This document shows, piece after piece, positions 10,758 through 20,929 of a stretch of DNA of 64,000 bases. Source of the DNA: Candidimonas sp. (GTDB lineage Bacteria; Pseudomonadota; Gammaproteobacteria; Burkholderiales; Burkholderiaceae_B); NCBI GenBank assembly GCA_004297945.1, contig SCRC01000030.1, positions 1-64,000 of the forward strand. The letters are read 5' to 3'. The stretch's first letter is position 1. Every line of letters begins with the position of its first letter. A program made the translations under genes and the position numbers. The notes under the pieces are model-generated. The model saw only the letters and a list, made by a program, of their open reading frames with translations, ran no database searches and was not told where the DNA came from.

Positions 10758-10911
10758 ATTCCGGCCTATCGTGACCAGCGATTCCGGCCCATCGTGACCG
10801 GTCATTCTGGTCTATCGTGACCACCCATTCCGGTCTATCGTGACCGATTTGGGGGGGGGCCACCGGAATCGGCGGTCATGATGCCGGAATCCGCGGTCAC
10901 GATACCGGAAT
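10758..10911. repeat. IS21-type multiple terminal repeats
   Basis: ATTCYGGYCYATCGTGACC at 10758, 10781, 10804 and 10827 (exact 23-bp period), then inverted-orientation copies GGTCATGATGCCGGAAT (10874) and GGTCACGATACCGGAAT (10895). Confidence 0.75.
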
Positions 10912-11010
10912 GGCGTCGTATCGCGCACCAATGATGTTACGCATAAATCAACCCACCGGGTACGCTGCCAGCTTTTGTCTGGAGACAGCGTGCCGGTATC
11001 AAGGATCACT

Positions 11011-11447
11011 ATGCGTAAAATCAAAGACGTATTGCGTTTAAAGCTGGAGGCCCAGCTCTCGCACCAGAGAATCGCCACGGCGCTGGGCATCTCGAAGGGG
11101 GTCGTCACCAAGTATGTCGGCTTGGCTGCGGCGGCAGGCCTGGACTGGTCGACCGTACAAGCTCTGGACGAATCCGCCCTGGAGCGGCGCCTGCTGGTGG
11201 CTCCAGAACAGCCGCGTGATCACGTGCAGCCTGACTATGGGCGCCTGCACCAGGCGCTGGGTCGCAAGGGCATGACCTTGATGTTGCTGTGGGAGGAGCA
11301 CCGTGCCGATTACGCCGATGCGCAGACCTACAGCTACTCGCAGTTCTGCGAGAATTACCGGCGCTTCGCCAAGCAACTTAAGCGCTCGATGCGTCAGGTG
11401 CACCGCGCGGGCGAGAAGCTGTTCATTGACTACGCGGGCCCCACCAG
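11011..11447 (+). pseudogene. istA: IS21-family IstA transposase, N-terminal remnant
   Basis: MRKIKDVLRLKLEAQLSHQRIATALGISKGVVTKYVGLA...GEKLFIDYAGPT then abrupt loss of IstA similarity. Confidence 0.8.
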
Positions 11448-11812
11448 AGCCAGGTGCAGGTGCTCGACGGCCAAGTCATCGGCCAGTGCCAGGCACGCCA
11501 CACCCACACGGAGTGGCTCAAGTTCCTGCGCCAGATCGACCGTGAGACGCCCAAGGGCAAGACGCTGCATCTGATCGCTGATAACTACGCGACGCACAAA
11601 CACCCCGCCGTGCAGGCGTGGCTGGCCACGCATCCGCGATTTACCATGCACTTCACGCCCACCTCGGCGTCGTAGCTGAACGGGGTGGAGCGATTCTTTC
11701 ATACTGAAAACCCCAAGCCGTTATTTGGACCAAGAGTGCTCGCGATATCCTGCAAAAGGTTATTCGCGCCAACAGCCGTTTAAGTTCCAAACAGAACGCA
11801 ACGCCACACTAG
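11448..11812 (+). pseudogene. IS630-family transposase C-terminal remnant
   Basis: VQVLDGQVIGQCQARHTHTEWLKFLRQIDRETPKGKTLHLIADNYATHKHPAVQAWLATHPRFTMHFTPTSAS*LNGVERFF, then frame-shifted tail TKSARDILQKVIRANSRLSSKQNATPH*. Confidence 0.8.
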
Positions 11813-11996
11813 GTGGGTAGCTTCACAGCGACTAATCAGCAACTTTAACCATCAGCCAATTTGATTATTGCAAAAACCAGGAAAAAGACCAAAATAACCC
11901 CGTTCAAGAACGAAAATCAGCACCTCAAAGTGGTTCCATCTGGCCGTAAATGAGTGGTTCCAAGTACCCGCAAATTCACACTTGGGGAGGGTTGCA

Positions 11997-13622
11997 ATGA
12001 AAAGCACGCATCTTGCCGTCATTGGCCTTTTGGCGATGGCTCTCATGATACCTACGGCCAAGGCTCAGAATTTGACATACACACTCGTGCAAACGGTTAA
12101 ACCGACCCCCGCCTCATACCCTGGCGTCAACGCTAATATCCTTGGCCTCCGTATCGGCATGACAGTCTCCCAGGCCGAGGAGATCGCCGCCAAGATATTT
12201 CCGGGCAGCAAGCCACAGGAATTCAAGAGCGTGGTCTCGATCAATTACCCTGGGGGTGAGGCGTCGTCGCAATCCTACGTTAGCAGGGTCGACGTTCAAT
12301 ACGGGCGTTTCGATAGTCTCAGATTATATTTCACTAACCCAGCCACCGAGAACGTGCTCTACGGAATGACTGCGAGCATCGATTACCCGGACGTGTCGAA
12401 AGCACCGCTTATGATTGCCGTAAAGGCAGGCCTTATCAAACAATATGGGCCGTCGTCGGGCCTTGATACATGGCAATTTGGGAAACATTCACTTAATAAA
12501 TGCACTCTCGGGATCGGATGTCGAATCATAGCTATTGGCAGCGGTCCTGTTTATAACCCAGGAGTAGTTCTCCAAATTTATGCGATGCTCGGGCCAAGTA
12601 GAACGGATCACGCCAAGCTCGGTGGGGTAACTATGGGGATGCAGGATTATCAAGTCGAGACCGAATCAGTGACTGCAGCAGAAAAGCAGTTAAAAGCTGC
12701 AGCGACTTCGTCTTACAGCAAGATGGTGGCAGCCAAATCCAAAGCCGAGCAGAAGCTGAAAGAAAACGCCAGTAATGTTCTCGACGTTACAGGCGCAGTC
12801 ACAGGGCACGCGCTTGTTACCGGCTGCACTGCAGGCGGCGATGGTCTCAATGCAACGACATTTTCCAGTGCCGACGACTCCAGATTAAAATTCGATACCA
12901 TGTCCGACCCCAAGCAAATAAGAAATAAATTGTTCCAGAAATACGAGCTTGGCCCCGTCACTTATGATGGCAAGAAATACAATATGAGCGTTGAAGCTTT
13001 TGGCAAGCCTCCTGGCACAACGAATGCCGATGTGGAGCTCGATGCTGTCAAAGGCCAGGAACGTGCCATATCGGGTAACACATTGGTCAAGGGTTCTATA
13101 ACCATCGCCGACTCCGGTTCTTCCCGCGCGGTTACGTTTGATCACGCCGTGCTTAAGCTTTCAGGCATTAAGGGCATGCCGCCCAGCGCAACCGTGACAA
13201 TTAATGGCAAGGCCTATTGCCAGGGAGGTGGTGGTCAGCCCCTCCCTCCGGATCTCATTGCTCCAACGCAGGCACTGACGGGTACTTATGCTTACGCCTC
13301 AACAAAGGGCACAAAGCTGACTGCGTCGTTGGATTTTGTCTCCGGCACTGTAGTAGAAGGCAAGTTCCCGATTGGGAAAATGCGTGGAACATATCAGTTC
13401 GATGGACAAATATTGCGCATAAATAGCAATCAGCCAAGTATGTTCCTAACGATGGATAGCAATGGATGTCTCGATGGCCCAAACAATCTAATATTTTGCA
13501 AGAGCACGGCTCAAAAGCTGGCGGCGACTAAAGCAACGGAAGCCAGGCGGGAGGAGGAAAAAGCAACTGCAATCGCTGCGCAAAAAAGGAACGCGGCGCT
13601 GAAGTTGGTGCCAACATTCTAA
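11997..13622 (+). CDS. Secreted uncharacterised protein, paralog 1 (with unique C-terminal extension)
   Basis: RBS GGGGAGG, signal peptide MKSTHLAVIGLLAMALMIPTAKAQ; shared motif SYPGVNANILGLRIGMTVSQAEEIAAK. Confidence 0.75.
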   Translation: MKSTHLAVIGLLAMALMIPTAKAQNLTYTLVQTVKPTPASYPGVNANILGLRIGMTVSQAEEIAAKIFPGSKPQEFKSVVSINYPGGEASSQSYVSRVDVQYGRFDSLRLYFTNPATENVLYGMTASIDYPDVSKAPLMIAVKAGLIKQYGPSSGLDTWQFGKHSLNKCTLGIGCRIIAIGSGPVYNPGVVLQIYAMLGPSRTDHAKLGGVTMGMQDYQVETESVTAAEKQLKAAATSSYSKMVAAKSKAEQKLKENASNVLDVTGAVTGHALVTGCTAGGDGLNATTFSSADDSRLKFDTMSDPKQIRNKLFQKYELGPVTYDGKKYNMSVEAFGKPPGTTNADVELDAVKGQERAISGNTLVKGSITIADSGSSRAVTFDHAVLKLSGIKGMPPSATVTINGKAYCQGGGGQPLPPDLIAPTQALTGTYAYASTKGTKLTASLDFVSGTVVEGKFPIGKMRGTYQFDGQILRINSNQPSMFLTMDSNGCLDGPNNLIFCKSTAQKLAATKATEARREEEKATAIAAQKRNAALKLVPTF

Positions 13623-13707
13623 TGGGCACATTGCTCGTCGTGCGAAGCGAACGTCGCCGAGGTCAGCGGCAAACGGAAGGCCTGCGGTGCTCACGGAGAA
13701 GAATCTC

Positions 13708-14616
13708 ATGAAACGAGTACATTTTTGCACGATGGGAGCCATCCGGAGGGCTTCGATTGGCCTTGTCGCATTGTTTATTTCGACGCCTGGCGCCAACGCG
13801 CAGGAGGAATTTCCGACCATCAAGGACAAGGTCTCATTGGTGCAGAATTTTCAGCCGGTGTTTCGTTCGTATCCTGGGGTAAGTGCCGACAGCCTTGGCA
13901 TCCGGACTGGCATGACAGTATCCAAGGCCGAGGCCATTGCCGAAAAGAACTATGGAACCAAGAGCAAGCCAAGCGTATCGCACTTATCCGACACTCTCAT
14001 ATACGATCCCGGAAATTTTAGCATCGAGTCACGACCTTTCATCAGCTATGTCTCTTTTTCCCACTGGATGGGCATCATGTTGGACTCGCTCACGCTGCAC
14101 TTCAGCAGTCCCGTGACGGGCAACACGCTTTTGGGCATGTCCCGCCAGATCTCGTATTATCAAAGTGCCTCGATAAAAACTCCGTCTGTAAGCACTATAA
14201 AGACACGCCTTATCAAGAAATACGGGCCCACTTCGTATCAGTCCAAAGCTCGGGATGGCGGACTTATAATCGGGTGGATCTTCGGGCAGAAAGAACTTTT
14301 TATCTGCAAAACCCATGATTGCATGGGCGGGCATTTCACTGGGGTCCCAAACTTCTTTTCATCTGGTAGCATTCCTGGCAAGCCTAACTTGCTAACGCAG
14401 TGTGGTGCTACCGCTAGCGGTCCAAACATCTTCAGGATCGATGCCAAGATCGACGCGAACAAGTCTGCTAAAGCTGAAATCCGTGACGTGACTATTTCAA
14501 TTTGGGATGTGTCGACATGCGTGAATGACGCGACGGAAGCGAAAAAGCAATTAACGGCGGCCGCTATCAAGTACGACAAGGCCACGTACAAACCCGCTGC
14601 TGGCCCGGAGCTCTGA
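13708..14616 (+). CDS. Secreted uncharacterised protein, paralog 2
   Basis: Signal peptide ending TPGANAQ; FQPVFRSYPGVSADSLGIRTGMTVSKAEAIAEK; conserved C-terminal CVNDATEAKKQLTAAAIKY. Confidence 0.75.
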   Translation: MKRVHFCTMGAIRRASIGLVALFISTPGANAQEEFPTIKDKVSLVQNFQPVFRSYPGVSADSLGIRTGMTVSKAEAIAEKNYGTKSKPSVSHLSDTLIYDPGNFSIESRPFISYVSFSHWMGIMLDSLTLHFSSPVTGNTLLGMSRQISYYQSASIKTPSVSTIKTRLIKKYGPTSYQSKARDGGLIIGWIFGQKELFICKTHDCMGGHFTGVPNFFSSGSIPGKPNLLTQCGATASGPNIFRIDAKIDANKSAKAEIRDVTISIWDVSTCVNDATEAKKQLTAAAIKYDKATYKPAAGPEL

Positions 14617-14736
14617 AATGGCACTGTCATTGAGGCGCTGCAATCTCATAGTCGGGCGTAATGGTGCTTCTAAAATCTACGACCCTACCAGCGTCGGCCT
14701 AACCTGGTTTCATTGAGTAAAGAATTGGAGGATCTC

Positions 14737-15615
14737 ATGAAAGTCGTACGGATTGCTTCGCTTGGCCTTGTTGCATTGTTCATCCTGACGCCCGGCGCCA
14801 GTGCGCAAGCACCATGGCCGACCATCAATGCCTCATTAGTGCAGAAGCTACAACCGGTGTTTCGTTCGTATCCTGGGGTAAGTGCCGACATCCTAGGTAT
14901 CCGGACGGGCATGACAGCCCCCAAGGCTGAAGCCGTTGCCGAAAAGAGCTACGCGGGCAAGTACAAGCCAGAAGTAACGCACTCATCCGCGACTCTCATA
15001 TACAGCCCCCCATTTGGGTACGGTTCCGGGGGGGTAAACATCCAGTCGCAGCCTTTCATCAGCTATATCGCATTTAACCGCGCGACGGACATCGGGATGG
15101 ATCAGCTCCATCTGTACTTCAGCAGCCCTGCGACCGGCAACACGCTTTTGGGCGCGTGGCGCCGAATTTCATATGATGCTGCTGACTACAGGGTCCAACG
15201 TAAGATTCCGCTGGTAAGCACTGTAAAAGCGCTTCTCATCAAGAAATACGGGCTCTCTTCGTATCAGTCCAAAGCGCAGGATGGTGGGCTTACATTTGCG
15301 TGGGACTTTAAGCGAAAAAGCCCCCCGCCCAAGAAATTCTGGGCCAATCTTCCTGGGGCTGTAGGAACTTTTAACCCCTCTGAGCTCACTGAGAACTTGC
15401 AACGGGATTGTGGTACTACCGCTAGCTTTCCAGACCTCTTCAGGATCGATGCCAAAATCGACGCGACGAATACGGGTCAGATCCGTGTCTTGACTATTTC
15501 GATTTGGGATGCGGCAACATGTGTGAATGACGCGCAGGAAGCGAAAAAGCAATTAACGGCGGCCGCTATCAATTACTGGAAGGCAAAATACAACATTACC
15601 CCGCCGGCTCACTAA
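14737..15615 (+). CDS. Secreted uncharacterised protein, paralog 3
   Basis: Signal peptide ending TPGASAQ; LQPVFRSYPGVSADILGIRTGMTAPKAEAVAEK; C-terminal CVNDAQEAKKQLTAAAINY. Confidence 0.75.
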   Translation: MKVVRIASLGLVALFILTPGASAQAPWPTINASLVQKLQPVFRSYPGVSADILGIRTGMTAPKAEAVAEKSYAGKYKPEVTHSSATLIYSPPFGYGSGGVNIQSQPFISYIAFNRATDIGMDQLHLYFSSPATGNTLLGAWRRISYDAADYRVQRKIPLVSTVKALLIKKYGLSSYQSKAQDGGLTFAWDFKRKSPPPKKFWANLPGAVGTFNPSELTENLQRDCGTTASFPDLFRIDAKIDATNTGQIRVLTISIWDAATCVNDAQEAKKQLTAAAINYWKAKYNITPPAH

Positions 15616-15655
15616 CGCAATGGGTCGCCGTCAATTGACAATCAGGAGGACAATC

Positions 15656-16111
15656 ATGCTGTGCCAATACCGCTATCTCGCTGCGTCTTTCGCTCTTTGC
15701 ACCACGCTCGCTCTATCCGTGACGGCACGCGCCGCCACGACAGTGACCCCGGACGCGCCGCCGACCGGTGCCGAAACAGCCGCCGCCCGCCGGGCCCTGC
15801 CCAGCGATTTCAGGGATGCCAAGCAGATGTCGCATCATCCTCTGAAGTTCACGGTTGGGCATGTGGATCTTAACGGCGACGGTAGGCCCGACCTGATCAT
15901 TCATTACGCCGATCAGGGTTGGTGTGGCAGCCACGGTTGCTTGGCCTACGCCCTGCTTGCGGGCCCCGTCGGCTACAGCCCGAACGCGATCATGCTGGTG
16001 TACTTTGGCCAGACCATGACGGTTCTCGATTCTAGCCATCACGGCATGCACGATCTGCGCTACGACGACGCAACGCACGTGTTCCGCTGGACGGGAACCG
16101 CCTATCACTAA
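15656..16111 (+). CDS. Small secreted protein with a Ca-binding/VCBS-like NGDGRPD motif
   Basis: AGGAGGA RBS; signal peptide; VDLNGDGRPDLIIHYADQGWCGSHGC. Confidence 0.65.
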   Translation: MLCQYRYLAASFALCTTLALSVTARAATTVTPDAPPTGAETAAARRALPSDFRDAKQMSHHPLKFTVGHVDLNGDGRPDLIIHYADQGWCGSHGCLAYALLAGPVGYSPNAIMLVYFGQTMTVLDSSHHGMHDLRYDDATHVFRWTGTAYH

Positions 16112-16328
16112 TCACTAATTCACGGGGGCGATTGCCGCCGAGAGCGGCGCGCATGTTCTCAGGATATGGACCGTAGCGTGGGGTCGTTAGGGCGCCGTGC
16201 CCTGTTTCTCTTCGATCGCATGGACCGACTTTTGGATATCAGCTGGCATCTCGACCAAAAGACAGGCGCTTCTGATATAACTGATTTTGCTAAATATTGA
16301 TTTATGTTAACCGCTGCCTTCAGTCTTA

Positions 16329-16413
16329 TGGTGCGAACGGAGAGACTCGAACTCTCACACCTCTCGGCGCCAGAACCTAAATCTGGTGCGTCTACCAATT
16401 CCGCCACGTTCGC
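16329..16413 (-). tRNA. tRNA-Leu (TAG)
   Basis: Reverse complement GCGAACGTGGCGGAATTGGTAGACGCACCAGATTTAGGTTCTGGCGCCGAGAGGTGTGAGAGTTCGAGTCTCTCCGTTCGCACCA; type II with anticodon TAG. Confidence 0.95.
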
Positions 16414-16537
16414 TAAAAACCAAGCCCATAAGTTTAGCGGCATTTGTGCGCCGCCGCAAGCCCGGCCGGCAGTTTGGGCAGCGCGTGGGGATTATCGGGG
16501 ATGGCTTGGCTGTTGGGGTCGCTGGATTGTTGGGAAT

Positions 16538-16698
16538 GGCACCCACAAGGGGTGCCGCTACAGAACCGGCTGTGGCACCCACAAGGGGTGCCGCTACAGA
16601 ACCGGCTGTGGCACCCACAAGGGATGCCGCGCTACAGAACCGGCTGTGGCACCCACAAGGGGTGCCGCTACAGGGTGCCGCTACAGGGTGCCGCTACA
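16538..16698. repeat. Tandem array of REP-like elements (36-bp period, last units stuttered)
   Basis: GGCACCCACAAGGGGTGCCGCTACA at 16538, 16574, 16610 (variant) and 16648 separated by GAACCGGCTGT; then GGGTGCCGCTACA repeats. Confidence 0.9.
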
Positions 16699-16818
16699 TG
16701 AACGACGGGCACGTTTTGTAGAACCCGCCTCGCGGGCGCCAGAATCCGTCAGCGGCAGAATATCCGGCCGCTTGCTAAAATCATCAGCTGACAATCGAAA
16801 TCAAACCCTACGGCGGCC

Positions 16819-18012
16819 ATGAACCCACGATTAAGCGCCCTGCACCCTTATCCGTTTGAAAAACTGCGGCTACTGATGGCCCAGGCGCCCGTGCCGCCGG
16901 TCGACCTTGCACCGATCAATCTTTCCATCGGCGAACCCAAGCATGCCACCCCGGCGTTTATCGTCGATGCAATGAAAAACGCGATGGCAGGCCTGTCGGC
17001 GTATCCGCCCACCAAGGGCGATCCGGCCCTGCGCGGCGCGATTTCCAGCTGGATTGCCCGGCGCTACGGCATTGCGCGACCGGATCCCGATACGCAAATT
17101 CTACCGGCACTGGGCTCGCGCGAAGCCCTGTTTGCCTTTGCGCAGACGGTAATCGATCCTTCCGCAAACTCGCTGGCCGTATGTCCCAATCCGTTTTATC
17201 AGATCTACGAAGGCGCGGCACTTCTGGCCGGAGCCCAGCCCTGGTTTATCAACGCGCAGGAAAGCCTCAATTTCGGTTTTGACTGGAGGGCCGTGCCTGT
17301 CGACGTCTGGCGGCGAACCCGCCTGCTGTTTGTGTGTTCGCCTGGCAATCCGGCCGGCAACGTGATGGCTCTGGATGATTGGAAAACACTGTTCGCGCTG
17401 GCCGACGAATATGGCTTTGTCATTGCCTCGGACGAATGCTATTCGGAAATATATTTCAAGGAAACCGACAAGCCCCTGGGTGGACTGCAGGCGGCGAGCC
17501 TATTGGGGCGCAACGATTTCCGCGGCCTGATGTGTTTCTCCAGCCTGTCCAAACGCTCTAATGTGCCAGGCATGCGGTCTGGCTTTGTGGCGGGCGACGC
17601 AACGCTGATCAAACAATTTTTGCTCTATCGCACCTATCATGGCAGTGCCATCAGCCCAGTGGTGTCGCAGGCCAGCGTGGCGGCCTGGGGCGACGAAGCC
17701 CACGTTATCGAAAACCGCCGGCTATATCAGGAAAAATTTGATGCCCTGGTGCCGCTGCTCAAGCCTGTACTCAATGTAGAATGGCCCGATGCTTCGTTTT
17801 ATCTGTGGGCGAAAACGCCTTATGCCGACCTTGATTTTGCCCGCGATTTATACGGTGCAACTGCTGTGACGGTATTGCCAGGGAGCTTTCTGGCGCGCGA
17901 GGCCCATGGTATCAATCCAGGCGCAAACCGCATCCGCATCGCGCTGGTTGCGCCCAAAGAACAATGCCTGCAAGCCGCACATCGCATCGTACGGTTCATG
18001 GAAAACCGCTAA
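16819..18012 (+). CDS. dapC: Succinyldiaminopimelate transaminase
   Basis: Class I/II aminotransferase (INLSIGEPKHATP, SLSKRSNVPGMRSGF) immediately upstream of dapD and dapE. Confidence 0.88.
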   Translation: MNPRLSALHPYPFEKLRLLMAQAPVPPVDLAPINLSIGEPKHATPAFIVDAMKNAMAGLSAYPPTKGDPALRGAISSWIARRYGIARPDPDTQILPALGSREALFAFAQTVIDPSANSLAVCPNPFYQIYEGAALLAGAQPWFINAQESLNFGFDWRAVPVDVWRRTRLLFVCSPGNPAGNVMALDDWKTLFALADEYGFVIASDECYSEIYFKETDKPLGGLQAASLLGRNDFRGLMCFSSLSKRSNVPGMRSGFVAGDATLIKQFLLYRTYHGSAISPVVSQASVAAWGDEAHVIENRRLYQEKFDALVPLLKPVLNVEWPDASFYLWAKTPYADLDFARDLYGATAVTVLPGSFLAREAHGINPGANRIRIALVAPKEQCLQAAHRIVRFMENR

Positions 18013-18049
18013 CCCCCAACCTTACTTTCACTTTCACTACTAAACGACT

Positions 18050-20007
<1,958 letters not shown>

Positions 20008-20032
20008 GCGACATTACCGTCCCGGAGTCAGC

Positions 20033-20929
20033 ATGCACGAATCCGCACACCAAGAGCTGCGAACCCTGCGCGATCTATTGCGCTACGCGGTGACCCGCTT
20101 CAATTCATCCCGGCTGGCCTTCGGCCATGGCAGCGATAACGCGTGGGACGAAGCGGTATACCTGCTGCTGCATACGCTGCATCTGCCGCTCGATACGCTG
20201 GATCCGTTTCTCGATGCTCGCGTGCTCCCGCAAGAACGCGAACGCTACCTGAAACTGATCGACCGACGTACCGACGAACGCCTGCCCGCCGCCTACCTGA
20301 CCGGTGAAGCCTGGCTGCAGGGGCAACGATTCTTTGTCGACCAACGCGTCATTGTGCCGCGCTCGCCTATATCCGAATTATTAGGACAAGACTTGTCGCC
20401 CTGGGTCGCTAAACCTGAAGATATCGAGTTTGTGCTTGATCTATGCACAGGCTCGGGCTGTCTGGCGGTGTTGGCGGCGCTGGCTTTCAGCAACGCCCAG
20501 GTTGATGCGGTGGATTTGTCTGAGCACGCACTGGAAGTAGCCGATCAGAATATCGAACACTTTGGCCTGGACGGCCGCATCACCACGCATCGCAGCGATT
20601 TGTTCGATCAGATGCCGCATTGCGAATACGACCTGATCGTGTGTAACCCGCCCTACGTGAACAACCACTCAATGGAAGCCCTGCCGCCCGAATTCCGCCA
20701 CGAGCCCACCATGGCGCTGGCGGGAGGCGAAGACGGCATGGACCTGATAAGACGGCTATTGCGCAGCGCCCCCGATTTCATGGCGCCCGAAGGCCTGTTG
20801 GTGCTGGAAATCGGCAACGAATACGAGCATTTCATTGCCGCCTTCCCCGATCTGGATCCGGTCTGGCTTAGCACCGAACGTACCGAAGACCAGATTCTGC
20901 TGCTAACCCGGGAACAATTGGCATCGTGA
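20033..20929 (+). CDS. prmB: 50S ribosomal protein L3 glutamine methyltransferase
   Basis: CTGSGCLAVLAA and NPPYVN motifs. Confidence 0.92.
   Translation: MHESAHQELRTLRDLLRYAVTRFNSSRLAFGHGSDNAWDEAVYLLLHTLHLPLDTLDPFLDARVLPQERERYLKLIDRRTDERLPAAYLTGEAWLQGQRFFVDQRVIVPRSPISELLGQDLSPWVAKPEDIEFVLDLCTGSGCLAVLAALAFSNAQVDAVDLSEHALEVADQNIEHFGLDGRITTHRSDLFDQMPHCEYDLIVCNPPYVNNHSMEALPPEFRHEPTMALAGGEDGMDLIRRLLRSAPDFMAPEGLLVLEIGNEYEHFIAAFPDLDPVWLSTERTEDQILLLTREQLAS

Noticed and set aside
16110-16135. Possible att repeat of tRNA(CAT) 3' end (attcacgggggcg)
   Set aside because: Only a short partial match to ctcacggggggggcacca; too weak to call an attachment site.
16538-16698. Possible CRISPR array
   Set aside because: Spacers are the same short sequence each time and the repeat is a strong hairpin shared with dispersed intergenic REP elements; no cas genes.
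16304-16822. 172-aa ORF with tandem THKGCRYRTGCG repeats
   Set aside because: Arises by reading through the tRNA-Leu antisense and the REP tandem array; not a credible protein.
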